Program-made: the position numbers and the translations under genes
Notes under the pieces: model-generated
Seen by the model: only the letters and a program-made list of their open reading frames with translations
Databases searched by the model: none
Told to the model about the DNA's origin: nothing
Shown here: piece by piece, positions 1-8,139 of the stretch
Position numbering within the stretch: position 1 is the first letter of the stretch
Layout of the letters: every line of letters starts with the position of its first letter
NCBI GenBank assembly: GCA_964581465.1
Contig: CAZOOP010000026.1
Coordinates: 1 to 52,892 of the forward strand
Direction of reading: 5' to 3'
DNA from: WJMB01 sp964581465
GTDB lineage: Bacteria > RBG-13-66-14
Length of the DNA: 52,892 nucleotides

Positions 1-34
1 CGCCCCGCCCTGCTGCAAGAAACGTGCCAACGCC
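1..34. repeat. sigma-54-like inverted-repeat element, copy a (cut by window edge)
   Basis: Only one arm lies in the window. Positions 15-30 read GCAAGAAACGTGCCAA, the reverse complement of TTGGCACGTTTCTTGC. On the minus strand this arm continues into AGCAGGGCGGGGCG, the same inner sequence as in the four complete copies. The other arm would lie left of base 1. The outer bases CGCC (31-34) are of the type that pairs with GGCG on the far arm of complete copies. Confidence 0.8.
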
Positions 35-203
35 GGGCGGGACGGGGGTAGGCGTTGTGGAACGAGGCGGTGGCGCGGGCGGCGTGTGGTTAACTGATTT
101 CGGCGCGTTGCAAGCGGGTTGTCGCCTGGTTCGGACCTTGCCTCGGTTGGATGCGTGAATTGGTTGACGCCCTTGGCCGCACGGTTGTCATGGACGATTC
201 ACT

Positions 204-237
204 GACTGTTGTTTTCGGCAGACTGTTGTTTTCGGCA
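204..237. repeat. 17-bp perfect tandem duplication
   Basis: GACTGTTGTTTTCGGCA occurs twice back to back in a less GC-rich stretch upstream of the sulfatase-like gene. This argues that the reading frame open from 151 is not coding until about 313. Confidence 0.8.
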
Positions 238-312
238 ATTACCGCTGTATCTCCAGTTTGGTGTGATGTTTACTTGGCTGGATTCGTTACCGGACACCAA
301 CCCTTTCGCGAC

Positions 313-2262
313 ATGAGCTTGAACGATCCAAAGCACAGTCCCGGGTACCTTGGAGAGCTCGGACGCTTGACGGCTTTCGGCGCGGCGGCGACGCTCCTCC
401 ACGCCCTGCTGCACCGATTGGGCGTCCTTTTCGCCCCGCACCCCGAGTTCTACCACGGCGTGCTGGGTTCGTCTTCGGCGGCGGGTTGGCTGTACCTGCT
501 CGGGGCGCTGGCCTGGCAACTACTTGTCGGCGTGTTGTTCTCCCTGGCCGTCGCGGCGCTCTACCTCGGTCTGAAGCGCTTGATCCGCCGGCGCGGGAAT
601 GTAGAAACGAATGGGGAATACGATCTGCTCGGTCTGATCGTCGTCGCGGCGACGACGGCGTTGGTCCTCGGTCTGCCTCGGGACTGGAGCGCCTTGGGTC
701 GCTGGCGGGCCCTGGTGTTCTATTTGGCGGCTATCCTCGCCGCCGCCGGCCTGGTCTGGTCGGCCCGGCGCCGCCCCGGCTTGGTTCGCTGGATCGGCCG
801 GGGTGCTTTGGTCCTGGCCGGGGTGAGCTTAATGCTCTTCGGCGTGGTCTATCTCGGCGGCGTGGACGTCGCCGAGTATCCAGCGCCGGAACCGGACGCG
901 CCGCCGCTCAACGTCGTCGTCGTTCTCTCCGACGCCCACCGCGCAGACCTCGCCTCTCTCTACGGCGGGTCGGTTCCCACGCCCAACCTGGAGCGTCTGG
1001 CCCGGCTCGGGGTGAGCTTCGAGCGTTGCCATTCGACCTCCAACTGGACCCTGCCCGCCGTGGCCTCGCTGTTCACCGGGGTCGAGCAGGCCGTTCACCG
1101 GGTGGACTGGACCACGCCGCTGGGTCCCGGACCCACCCTGGCCGGAGAGCTGCGCCGCGCAGGATTCCGGAGCTGGGGCGTGTTCTGCAACCCGGCGATC
1201 AAGCCGCTGACCGGGCTCTATCGGGGCTTCGACACCTACGCCAACTACGCCTATCGCCACCAGCTCGTTCTTGGCTCCGGTTTCGACGACTGGAACCTCT
1301 ACGGTTTCTTCACCCGCTGGCTCTCGCGGCTGCTGGGCGAGGCGACGCTGCAGCACCTCAAGGCCATTCCCGTCGAGCGCTCCCTGGATGTCGTCGAACG
1401 TCTGCCCGCCGAGGGAGGCGTTTTCGCCTACCTTCACCTTTACGATCCCCACGAGCCCTACGCCCCGCCGCGGCGTTACCTGCCCGGTTCCGCCTACGTC
1501 GGGTCCTTCGCCGGGGGAACCGGCCTGCTGAATCCCCCCGACGAGCCCGATCGCGGCGCCGGACTGCCCGCGGCCGATCGCGAATACATCCGCGGCCTCT
1601 ACGCCGGCGAGCTGCGCTACGAGGACGAGGTCCTCGGACTGCTGCTGGATCGGCTGGAGGAGCGGGGGCTGTTAACAAACACCGCCCTCTTCTTCGTCGG
1701 AGATCACGGCGAGCAGCTCTGGGAGCGCGGCGAGCTGGGTCACGGTTTGGGTTTGCACAACGAGGAGACCCACGTTCCCCTGGTCGTCTACTGGCCCGGT
1801 GTCTTCGAGGGCGGCGGACGCCGGACGGACCCGGTGCGCCTCAGCGACCTCTACGCCACCATCCTCGAGCTGGCCGGTCCCGAGGACTACACCGCACCGC
1901 CGCTGACACGCCCGCTCACCGCCCCGCCGGACCCGGAGCGGGTGGTCTTCGCCGAGAAACTCCTCGGACCCCACCCGGATAGCGACGAGAACCAGGTCGC
2001 GGTGATCGATCCCCGGGCCACGCTGATCCACCATCGCGCCGCCGCTCGCGACGAGCTGTACCTGGCCGCTGACTACGCCCACGCCCGCGAGGTCGGCGCC
2101 GAGCATCCGGAGCTGCGCCGGGAGTTGCGCGAGCTGCTGCGCGCCTACGACGCCGCCAACGCCGCCGCCCGCCGCGGAGGCTTCGCTCCGCCGGGAGCGC
2201 CGCCCTCCGACGCCGCCGAGGCCCAGCTCGAGAACCTGCGCTCGCTGGGCTACATCCAGTAG
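313..2262 (+). CDS. membrane-anchored sulfatase-family (alkaline phosphatase superfamily) enzyme, paralogue 1
   Basis: The N-terminal third is hydrophobic, with several membrane spans. It is followed by an extracytoplasmic alkaline phosphatase-superfamily domain. Visible motifs are the metal-binding LSDAHRAD, the nucleophile region NWTLPAVASLFTG, HLYDPHEPY and FFVGDHGEQLWERGELGHG. Formylglycine sulfatases carry C/S-x-P-x-R here, but this protein has Thr246-Leu-Pro. Hydrolysis of sulfate esters is therefore not assured; a phosphatase or phospho-transferase role is equally possible. The frame is open from ATG 151, but 151-312 contains a tandem duplication and looks non-coding. ATG 313 gives 649 aa, close to the 646 aa of the paralogue at 24864-26804 on the minus strand. 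I see no good Shine-Dalgarno, so the start is uncertain. Both paralogues end in ...LRSLGYIQ or ...LRAIGYIQ. Confidence 0.85.
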   Translation: MSLNDPKHSPGYLGELGRLTAFGAAATLLHALLHRLGVLFAPHPEFYHGVLGSSSAAGWLYLLGALAWQLLVGVLFSLAVAALYLGLKRLIRRRGNVETNGEYDLLGLIVVAATTALVLGLPRDWSALGRWRALVFYLAAILAAAGLVWSARRRPGLVRWIGRGALVLAGVSLMLFGVVYLGGVDVAEYPAPEPDAPPLNVVVVLSDAHRADLASLYGGSVPTPNLERLARLGVSFERCHSTSNWTLPAVASLFTGVEQAVHRVDWTTPLGPGPTLAGELRRAGFRSWGVFCNPAIKPLTGLYRGFDTYANYAYRHQLVLGSGFDDWNLYGFFTRWLSRLLGEATLQHLKAIPVERSLDVVERLPAEGGVFAYLHLYDPHEPYAPPRRYLPGSAYVGSFAGGTGLLNPPDEPDRGAGLPAADREYIRGLYAGELRYEDEVLGLLLDRLEERGLLTNTALFFVGDHGEQLWERGELGHGLGLHNEETHVPLVVYWPGVFEGGGRRTDPVRLSDLYATILELAGPEDYTAPPLTRPLTAPPDPERVVFAEKLLGPHPDSDENQVAVIDPRATLIHHRAAARDELYLAADYAHAREVGAEHPELRRELRELLRAYDAANAAARRGGFAPPGAPPSDAAEAQLENLRSLGYIQ

Positions 2263-2266
2263 GGTA

Positions 2267-2290
2267 ACCGACTTAACGTCGGGTTGGAGT
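2267..2290 (+). terminator. weak hairpin after the sulfatase-like gene
   Basis: CCGAC-TTAAC-GTCGG is followed by a T-rich stretch (GTTGGAGTTTTA), five bases after the stop codon. The stem is short, so this is only a possible terminator. A second hairpin, CACCGGCG...CGCCGGTG, lies at 2337-2365. Confidence 0.4.
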
Positions 2291-2710
2291 TTTATCACAA
2301 GCTGTGTCGGCAACTGTGACGCTGCTGGTACTGGTTCACCGGCGTTTTTTCGCTGGACGCCGGTGGGTGCCCTTCCGCCTTGAGGCGGCGATAACACGGA
2401 GTTGGAACAACAGGCGCGATCCGGGGAACTCACGAGATGCCATTAGCTCCAAGAGGGGACCTGAAGTGCGTGGACTGATCCAGTTTGTCGGCCCTGCCGT
2501 GCCTCGGGTTTGCTCCGCGCTACCGACCGAAGGCTGATGAGCTTGCACGGCGGGGACTTGGGCCGCTGAGCGGCGACCACCTAGCGCCTCCGGTACAACA
2601 CAGCTTTCGACGCCCGGCAGACTGGAAGGGGTGTAGCGGATCCATCGCCGAGACCAGCTCTTCGCCTTAGACCTGAGACGAAGCAGTCCCTGACCTGGAC
2701 CAAACCGCGC
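2291..2710. other. intergenic stretch without a supported gene
   Basis: Short frames here have no ribosome-binding site and no recognisable protein. Apart from the hairpin at 2337-2365 and a CCGCC/GGCGG hairpin just after it, I see nothing I can name. Confidence 0.5.
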
Positions 2711-2739
2711 TTTAATTATCGACCATCTGGGTGTATAAT
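2711..2739 (+). promoter_or_regulatory. candidate promoter for the mrp operon
   Basis: A perfect -10 box TATAAT lies at 2734-2739. It has a weak -35 (TTTAAT, 2711-2716) at 17-bp spacing, about 78 bp before the mrp start. Confidence 0.5.
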
Positions 2740-2816
2740 CCCTCCCCGGCGATCCCTTCGATCCACCGGCGGCGTCGCGCCGGTAAACCAGCCAGGCACC
2801 ATCAGCCAGGAGACCC

Positions 2817-3665
2817 ATGAGCGACAACGGCAAGGACAAGCGGGACGAGCGGCGTCCCGGCGAGGACGAGAAACAGTGGAAGCTCCGCGTGGCCGTCAAC
2901 CATAAACTCGACGCCATCGAGCGTAAGCTGCTGGTGTTCTCGGGCAAGGGCGGTGTGGGCAAATCCACCGTGGCGGCCAACCTGGCCGTGCTGCTGGCCA
3001 AGGCCGGACGCCGGGTGGGCCTGCTGGACATAGACTTTCACGGTCCCTCGATCCCCAAGCTGATGGGCGTCGCGGGCAAGCAACTGGCCCCCCTGGGCGA
3101 GGAGCTGGCCCCGGTGATCGGCCCCGCCGGCGTGGCCGTCGTCTCCCTGGGTTTCCTGCTCCCCGACGCCGACCAGGCCACCATCTGGCGCGGACCGCTC
3201 AAGATGGGCGTCATCCAGCAGCTCATCGGCACCGTGGCTTGGGGCGAGCTGGATTGGCTGATCATCGACTCCCCGCCGGGCACAGGCGACGAACCGCTCT
3301 CCGTGGCCCAGACCGTCCCCGGCTCCCTGGGGCTGCTGGTGACCACCCCCCAGGCCCTGGCCGTCGACGACGTCCGCCGCAGCATCGGCTTCGCCCGCAA
3401 GGTCGGCATGGACGTCGTCGGTTTGGTCGAAAACATGGCCGGCCTGGTCTGTCCCCACTGCGGCGAGCGCATCGAGCTGTTCAGCTCCGGCGGCGGCGCC
3501 GGGCTTGCCAAGCTCGCCGAGGTCCCCTTCCTGGGCAGCGTGCCCCTGGACCCTGAGGCCGTACGCCTGGGCGACGAGGGCAAGCCCATGGTCCTCGAAC
3601 TGCCCGACTCCCCGGCTTCACAGGCCCTGGCCGAGGCCGCCCGTCCCCTGCTCGAAATGGACTGA
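2817..3665 (+). CDS. mrp: Mrp/NBP35-family P-loop ATPase (Fe-S carrier)
   Basis: Cytoplasmic MinD/Mrp-type ATPase expected to bind and deliver Fe-S clusters. Deviant Walker A GKGGVGKS is at residues 43-50, and LLDIDFHGPSIPKLMG follows, the family signature after the switch region. A C-terminal CPHC (Cys212, Cys215) is the conserved cluster-binding pair that distinguishes Mrp/ApbC from MinD. Length (282 aa) is normal for a short Mrp without the N-terminal DUF59 domain. The first 30 or so residues are charged and probably disordered. The ATG is preceded by AGGAG at a good distance. The DUF1847 gene starts 12 bp downstream, so the two probably form an operon in which both proteins handle metal or Fe-S via cysteines. 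Confidence 0.93.
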   Translation: MSDNGKDKRDERRPGEDEKQWKLRVAVNHKLDAIERKLLVFSGKGGVGKSTVAANLAVLLAKAGRRVGLLDIDFHGPSIPKLMGVAGKQLAPLGEELAPVIGPAGVAVVSLGFLLPDADQATIWRGPLKMGVIQQLIGTVAWGELDWLIIDSPPGTGDEPLSVAQTVPGSLGLLVTTPQALAVDDVRRSIGFARKVGMDVVGLVENMAGLVCPHCGERIELFSSGGGAGLAKLAEVPFLGSVPLDPEAVRLGDEGKPMVLELPDSPASQALAEAARPLLEMD

Positions 3666-3677
3666 TTCGGAGAACCC

Positions 3678-4253
3678 ATGCGCTGTCACGACTGCCGCCT
3701 CGATCACGCCTGCTCGACGGGGACCAACTGCACCGGCGAGGACCTCGAGACCCATCTGGCCCGCTACGACGAACGGGCCGCCCGCATCCTCAAGGCCGCC
3801 GCCGAGGTCGAGGCCGAAGGCTACCTCGAGCTGACTCGTATCGAGGAGTTCGCCCTCTTCTGCCACAAACTCGGCGCCGAGCGCGTTGGCCTGGCCTTCT
3901 GCATCGGCTCGGCCGAGGAGGCCGCCGTCGTCGGCGCCTTCCTCGATCGACGCGGCTTCGTCGTCTCCTCGACCTGCTGCAAGCTGGGCGCGATGCCCAA
4001 AGAGCGCCTCCAGCATCCCCCCGTCCCCGGTTCCTCGGGCGACTCGAGCTGCAACCCCCGGGGCCAGGCCGCCCGCCTCGAGGCCGAGGGCTGCGCCGTC
4101 ATCGGTTCCATCGGTCTCTGCGTGGGCCACGACGCCCTGCTCGCTTCCGGCGCGGAGGTCCCCGTGATCACCCTGATCGCCAAGGACCGGGTCACCGGGC
4201 ACAACCCGGCGGCGGTGATCTACAATCAGTACCTGCGCCGGAGGCTGGAGTAG
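3678..4253 (+). CDS. DUF1847 family cysteine-rich putative metal-binding protein
   Basis: 191 aa. The N-terminus has MRCHDCRLDHAC...C, and further cysteines are conserved in the middle (FCIGSAEE, STCCKLG, SSCNPRGQA, GLCVGHD). This layout matches DUF1847, a family of predicted metal-binding proteins with no established reaction. There is no signal peptide or membrane span, so it should be cytoplasmic. The start follows GGAG, 12 bp after mrp, implying co-transcription. The pairing with an Fe-S carrier suggests that the cysteines hold a cluster or metal; this is inferred from context, not shown. Confidence 0.85.
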   Translation: MRCHDCRLDHACSTGTNCTGEDLETHLARYDERAARILKAAAEVEAEGYLELTRIEEFALFCHKLGAERVGLAFCIGSAEEAAVVGAFLDRRGFVVSSTCCKLGAMPKERLQHPPVPGSSGDSSCNPRGQAARLEAEGCAVIGSIGLCVGHDALLASGAEVPVITLIAKDRVTGHNPAAVIYNQYLRRRLE

Positions 4254-5059
4254 TCCTCAGGATCGTATATCGTCGCTCTCGTTACAATCGCCTGTCATTG
4301 GGGGGCATGGGCTTGAACCAGCGTCGTCAGAGCTGATAGCGCAAGCCGGGGTATTAACGGCACCGAGCCGATCAACCAGTCAGCCAGAATATGTGCAGCC
4401 ACCAATCTGCTACTAAGGTCTTGGACGACATGCACACCGGCCCGCCTGTTGCTTACTGGAATCATCACAAAGAACTGAACGAATATTGGCAACTTTGTGT
4501 AGCTGCTTCGAGGGTAGGGTCCCTGAGATAGGCTCGGCGTAGGACGTAGACCCGCGAAGACGGCAAGTTGGCACATGTGTTAAAAGCAAGCAATAGACTA
4601 CTGTCGGCCTATCGTTCACTACCGACTTCCACGATCTTGGACGGGACCAAGAGCCTCCGGTTCCACGCAACACTAAGTACAAGGCGAGGTTGATCGCCAC
4701 AAATCGACAGATATGATAAGGGTGGCAAAGTATGCTATAAAGCAATGCTCAACAATCTATTAGCCATGTATACATGTCCAGGTAGATGTATAATCCCGAA
4801 TTTTCACTTGATATTGAACGGCAGTAATGCGCTCCGTGCAGCTATGTGATCCCAACCATTATCAACGCTTCGCTGGATTGATGGGCTCTCGATCGGGGGA
4901 GCTCCGGGAGGACGTGAGTCACGAGTTGAACGACCCAAATCAGCCTGATTTGGTCGCAACAGCGCCCTCGCCGCCCGCACCGACCAACCGTTTCCCCGAA
5001 AACTTACAGTGTAACCATTTGATAATATAGAGCTTCACCGCAACCCGTCAAAAAGGGTG
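4254..5059. other. AT-richer intergenic region, no supported gene
   Basis: About 800 bp. Frames on the minus strand (4295-4745) have random-looking composition and no ribosome-binding site. A fragment at 4458-4482 resembles the MITE/IS terminal repeat described elsewhere. A near-perfect palindrome, CCAAATCAG-C-CTGATTTGG, lies around 4937-4955 and recurs at two other intergenic sites. Confidence 0.5.
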
Positions 5060-5088
5060 TTGACAGCCTTTTCGACCCTGTGTTAAAT
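5060..5088 (+). promoter_or_regulatory. sigma-70-type promoter of the candidate small RNA
   Basis: TTGACA (5060-5065), 17-bp spacer, TTAAAT (5083-5088). The predicted start is near 5095, about 85 nt before a strong intrinsic terminator. Confidence 0.6.
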
Positions 5089-5094
5089 TGCGCC

Positions 5095-5178
5095 CGAACT
5101 GCCTGGGGGGCAGAGGAGGAAACCGCAGCGGTAGTGATGCCGGCTGTCCCCCCAAAGGATAACCCTTTGGGTTTTTTT
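5095..5178 (+). ncRNA. candidate ~85-nt structured small RNA
   Basis: Between the promoter at 5060-5088 and the terminator at 5151-5178 lies a compact foldable sequence. GGGGGGCAG (5105-5113) can pair with CTGTCCCCCC (5144-5153) with one bulge. Inside, CGGTA-GTGA-TGCCG (5129-5142) forms a five-pair stem capped by a GNRA tetraloop. The outer stem shares CCC (5151-5153) with the terminator stem, so the two may exclude each other. I compared it by eye with SRP RNA, RNase P, 6S and common riboswitches and found no match. No ORF with a ribosome-binding site fits inside. The RNA class is unknown. Confidence 0.5.
5151..5178 (+). terminator. intrinsic terminator of the candidate small RNA
   Basis: CCCAAAGG-ATAAC-CCTTTGGG followed by seven T residues. 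Confidence 0.85.
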
Positions 5179-5518
5179 ACCCTGCGGGGGCTGGAATTGG
5201 GGCCTGGCACGAAACGGGGCCACGATTCGGAACCGGGCCGGTATCGGGACCTGGGTAACAATCACCCTGCGGGGGCTGGAATTGGCGCCTGGCACGAAAC
5301 GGGGTCACGATTCGGAACCGGGACGGTATCGGAACCCGGGATGCAACCACCCTGCGGGGGCTGGAATTGGGGCCTGGCGCGAAACGGGGCCACGATTCGG
5401 AACCGGGACGGTATCGGGACCTGGGTAACAATCACCCTGCGGGGGCTGGAATTGGCGCCTGGCGCGAATCGGGGCCGCGATTCGGAACCGGGTCGGTATC
5501 GGGACTTGTGTTGCAACG
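5179..5518. repeat. four 85-bp tandem repeats (170-bp higher-order pattern)
   Basis: Units begin with ACCCTGCGGGGGCTGGAATT at 5179, 5264, 5349 and 5434, exactly 85 bp apart. Units 1 and 3 resemble each other (GGGGCCTGG, ending CTGGGTAACAATC). Units 2 and 4 resemble each other (GGCGCCTGG, ending near TGCAAC), so the array may have grown by duplicating a 170-bp dimer. Since 85 is not a multiple of three, every unit shifts frame, and the long frames crossing the array are not credible proteins. There are no unique spacers, so it is not CRISPR. It starts directly after a terminator. Confidence 0.95.
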
Positions 5519-5721
5519 GGTTTTTCCGAGGCCGGAGGAAGCGCCGGGTGAATCAGACGCGACGGCCGGTGGATCTGACCGCCGCGAATCGAAGCTGACG
5601 ACCCTGCCCGGATAATACGGCGCGCTAAAACTGATAATCGCCAACAGGGCATCTCGCGGATCGCGCGACATCGGAGCAGAAGCTCGAGATAGCGCGAAAA
5701 CAAGGTGACAAACACTACGCC

Positions 5722-5904
5722 ATGCTGAGCAACTGCAGCTACAACCGGGTGGAAAGAACCACGGGACCGCGGATGGTCTCCCGGCGGTTGAGCATACGCT
5801 CGGCCCAGGTCGCCCTGCACGAGCACAAGCTGATGCTCATCATGCTGGGCTACTACCGCGACGAGATCGGCTCCGACGCGCCGAACGCGGACCTGGTCCG
5901 TTGA
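5722..5904 (+). CDS. small hypothetical protein (60 aa)
   Basis: ATG at 5722 with a weak AAGGTG upstream. The codons have the GC-rich third positions of true genes in this window, and the frame ends 3 bp before a strong terminator. The protein is basic in its first half, with LHEHKLMLIMLGYYRDEIG in its second half. I recognise no family. It could also be the 3' end of a decayed longer gene, because the sequence upstream in the same frame is partly open. Confidence 0.45.
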   Translation: MLSNCSYNRVERTTGPRMVSRRLSIRSAQVALHEHKLMLIMLGYYRDEIGSDAPNADLVR

Positions 5905-5907
5905 CGA

Positions 5908-5945
5908 GGGGAATGCCACCCGGTGGCTGTTCCCCTTTCTTTTAT
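5908..5945 (+). terminator. strong intrinsic terminator
   Basis: GGGGAA-TGCCAC-CCG-GTGGCTG-TTCCCC forms a long hairpin and is followed by TTTCTTTTAT. It ends the transcript carrying the 60-aa ORF and separates it from pstS. Confidence 0.85.
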
Positions 5946-6034
5946 CCCTTTCTGCCCTGAGAAGACCTGCCACCGGCAATCATCGCCTTTGTTATCCGTT
6001 GTCTAATCGGGAATCCAATCAGCTTTTGCGAATC

Positions 6035-6160
6035 GTTTTTGGGTGCTGAGCCCAATCCGGACGCCGACGACGGCGTCCGCCCCACCGGCGAAACCATACA
6101 CTTCGTCGGAACCAAGGTAGGGGGAGGACCCCGCGTTCGACCCCGCGAACACCTTAGTTT
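6035..6160 (+). promoter_or_regulatory. possible structured leader upstream of pstS
   Basis: The region starts GGGTGCTGAGCCCAATCC and continues into a perfect hairpin, GGACGCCG-ACGA-CGGCGTCC (about 6058-6077). A GGGGGAGGACCCC segment and a CCCGCG-rich segment follow. It reads like a folded 5' leader of about 200 nt before the pstS ribosome-binding site. The first bases recall the start of ydaO-type c-di-AMP riboswitches, but the conserved 3' part of that class is not visible, so I do not assign it. Confidence 0.3.
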
Positions 6161-6221
6161 GTCTGCATTGCTTACGTGCGTTACACACGAACGTGGCACA
6201 GAAACCTCAAAGGAGGCTTAC

Positions 6222-7082
6222 GTGAAGAAGTACACCATCCTGTTCGCCATTCTGGCGCTGGTGCTGACCCTCGGTCTGGTCGGCTGCGACGAAGAGGGCG
6301 AGGAAACCACGGACGAGAACGGTACCGCCGAGGGCGAAACCGGTGAGGTTCTCCCCATCGCCGTCAACGGCTCCACCACCGTCACCCCCATCATGCAGGT
6401 TGTCGCCGAGGAGTACCTGAACGCCGAGATCAGCATTTCCGGCACCGGCTCCGGCGACGGCATCACCGCTCTGATCGACGGTAACGCCGACGTCGCCATG
6501 GCTTCCCGCAAGATGAAGGACAAGGAAAAGGAAGAGGCCGAGGCCAACGGTATCGAGTCCGTCGAGCACGTCATCGCCGCCGACGGCATCGCCGTTTGCG
6601 TCCACCCCTCCAACGAAGTCGAGGATCTGACCCTCGAACAGATCAAGCAGATCTACCTGGGTGAGATCACCAACTGGAACGAGGTCGGCGGCCCCGACAC
6701 CGAGATCGTCGTCGTCACCCGCGAGAGCTCTTCGGGTACTTTCGGCGTCTTCTCCGGGCTCGTCATGGACAAGGAGCCCATCGTCTCCGGAGCCGTGCAG
6801 CAGAAGTCCAACGGCGACGTCCGCCGCATCGTCGCCGAGTCCGAAGGCGCCATCGGCTACGTCGGTCTGGGCTACCTAGACGACAGCATCAAGGGTCTCA
6901 AGGTCGGCGGCGTCATGCCTTCGCCCGAGACCGTCGTCGACGGCTCCTACCCGATCAGTCGCGACCTGAACCTTTACGTGCCCGCGGACGCTCCCGAGCA
7001 CGTCGTGGCCATGATCGAATGGATCAAGGGCCCCGAGGGTCAGAAGATCGTCGAGGAAGAGGGTTTCATCCCTCTGCAGTAA
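6222..7082 (+). CDS. pstS: PstS phosphate ABC transporter substrate-binding lipoprotein
   Basis: Binds phosphate outside the inner membrane and passes it to PstCA. The GTG start at 6222 follows AAAGGAGG. It gives a lipoprotein signal ending LGLVGC with the lipidated Cys22, then an acidic linker and the binding domain. The NGSTTVTPI loop, the GTGSGDGI loop, the ASRKMKDKE segment and RESSSGTF are the usual phosphate-contact regions of PstS-like proteins. Length is 286 aa, typical of the PBP-like-2 subfamily. The frame is open upstream to 6039, but that part has no ribosome-binding site and lies in the possible leader. It heads the pst cluster and is separated from pstC by a hairpin that may reduce read-through, consistent with the higher demand for the binding protein. 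Confidence 0.95.
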   Translation: MKKYTILFAILALVLTLGLVGCDEEGEETTDENGTAEGETGEVLPIAVNGSTTVTPIMQVVAEEYLNAEISISGTGSGDGITALIDGNADVAMASRKMKDKEKEEAEANGIESVEHVIAADGIAVCVHPSNEVEDLTLEQIKQIYLGEITNWNEVGGPDTEIVVVTRESSSGTFGVFSGLVMDKEPIVSGAVQQKSNGDVRRIVAESEGAIGYVGLGYLDDSIKGLKVGGVMPSPETVVDGSYPISRDLNLYVPADAPEHVVAMIEWIKGPEGQKIVEEEGFIPLQ

Positions 7083-7097
7083 CCCCTCAGTAGTACC

Positions 7098-7175
7098 GCT
7101 CTCTACTCGATAGAGCAGCCGGGGCGGTGGTCACCGAAAAACCGCTACTTGTGATGACCTGACCACCGCCCCTCT
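7098..7175 (+). terminator. hairpin pair between pstS and pstC (attenuator-like)
   Basis: GCTCT...AGAGC (7098-7116) is followed by a perfect 13-bp inverted repeat, GGGGCGGTGGTCA (7121-7133) and TGACCACCGCCCC (7160-7172), with a 26-nt loop. There is no long T-tract. It may stabilise the pstS mRNA 3' end or partly stop transcription before pstC. Confidence 0.6.
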
Positions 7176-7211
7176 CTACAATCCGGCCCCCGAGCCGAAC
7201 CCAGCGAGAAG

Positions 7212-8120
7212 ATGAAACGCAATCGCGAAACCTTCGTCAAGACCATTCTGGCCGTCTTCGCCGTGCTCTCTCTGGTGTTCTTGGCGGGGATCCTGATCAC
7301 CCTGCTGTCCCAGTCCCTGCCCTTCCTCGGCGAGTACGACTTCGGCGAGTTCGCCACCGGGACCGAGTGGTATCCGACCCAGGAAGAGTTCAACGAGGAG
7401 ACCGGCGAATGGGAGGAGGCACCGCGCTTAGGCATGCTGCCCCTGCTTTGGGCATCGTTATACGTAACCCTAATGGCTCTGATTATCGCCATCCCGATGT
7501 CCCTGGGCTCGGCCATCTTCCTGGCCGAGATCGCCCCACCCTGGCTGCGTGATGTGGTCAAACCGATCATCGAGCTGCTGGCCGGCATCCCCAGCGTCGT
7601 GTTCGGCTTCGTGGGCATGGTCCTCGTCGCCCCGTTCCTCAAGGACTTATTCGATATCCCTGTCGGCCTGTGCGGCCTCAACGCCGCCATCATCCTGGCC
7701 TTCATGGCCTACCCCACGATCACCAGCCTGGCCGAGGACGCCATCACCGCCGTGCCCAACGACATCCGCGAGGCCTCCCTGGCTATCGGCGCCAACCGCT
7801 GGGAGACGATGAGCCGAGTGGTGCTTCCCGCGGCGCGCTCCGGGATCTACTCCTCGATCATCCTGGGCTTCGGCCGCGTCGTTGGCGAGACCATGACCGT
7901 GCTGATGGTCGCCGGCGGAAGCTCCGCCTTCACCCTCAATCCACTCAAGCCCATCCGCCCGTTGACGGCCACCATCGCTCTGGAGATGGGCGAGGCGGTC
8001 CAGGGCGGCGTCCACTACCACGCCCTGTTCATGCTGGCCCTGGTCCTGCTCGTGATCACCCTGGGGTTCAACCTCCTCGCCGAGCGCATCAAGCGCCGTT
8101 CCAGCCTGCGGGCGCGCTGA
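7212..8120 (+). CDS. pstC: phosphate ABC transporter permease PstC
   Basis: Inner-membrane subunit of the PstSCAB importer. 302 aa with six predicted membrane segments. The first (FVKTILAVFAVLSLVFLAGILITLL) is followed by a periplasmic, acidic loop, then the ABC permease core. The EAA loop is EASLAIGANRWETMSRVVLPAARSGI, the coupling helix that contacts PstB, and GRVVGETMTVLMVAGG is the PstC/PstA signature. The start at ATG 7212 has GAGAAG upstream. pstA follows 19 bp later. Confidence 0.95.
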   Translation: MKRNRETFVKTILAVFAVLSLVFLAGILITLLSQSLPFLGEYDFGEFATGTEWYPTQEEFNEETGEWEEAPRLGMLPLLWASLYVTLMALIIAIPMSLGSAIFLAEIAPPWLRDVVKPIIELLAGIPSVVFGFVGMVLVAPFLKDLFDIPVGLCGLNAAIILAFMAYPTITSLAEDAITAVPNDIREASLAIGANRWETMSRVVLPAARSGIYSSIILGFGRVVGETMTVLMVAGGSSAFTLNPLKPIRPLTATIALEMGEAVQGGVHYHALFMLALVLLVITLGFNLLAERIKRRSSLRAR

Positions 8121-8139
8121 GGCGTACAACAAAGCCATT

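Noticed and set aside
151..312. Upstream start (ATG 151) for the first sulfatase-like gene
   Set aside because: The interval contains a 17-bp tandem duplication and non-genic codon use. The length from 313 matches the paralogue.
4413..4745. 110-codon minus-strand ORF in the region after DUF1847
   Set aside because: No ribosome-binding site, composition unlike genes here, no recognisable content.
5095..5178. Bacterial SRP (4.5S) RNA
   Set aside because: It has a GNRA-capped hairpin, but the conserved helix 8 sequence around the GGAA loop and its asymmetric partner are absent.
5179..5518. CRISPR array
   Set aside because: The whole 85-bp unit is repeated without unique spacers, and no cas genes are in the window.
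5080..5598. 172-codon frame through the tandem repeats
   Set aside because: The 85-bp unit shifts frame each time, the frame starts inside the candidate RNA promoter and crosses a strong terminator.
6125..6150. tRNA T-arm-like sequence (GTTCGACCC)
   Set aside because: The flanking bases do not form a proper T stem and no anticodon or acceptor arm is found.
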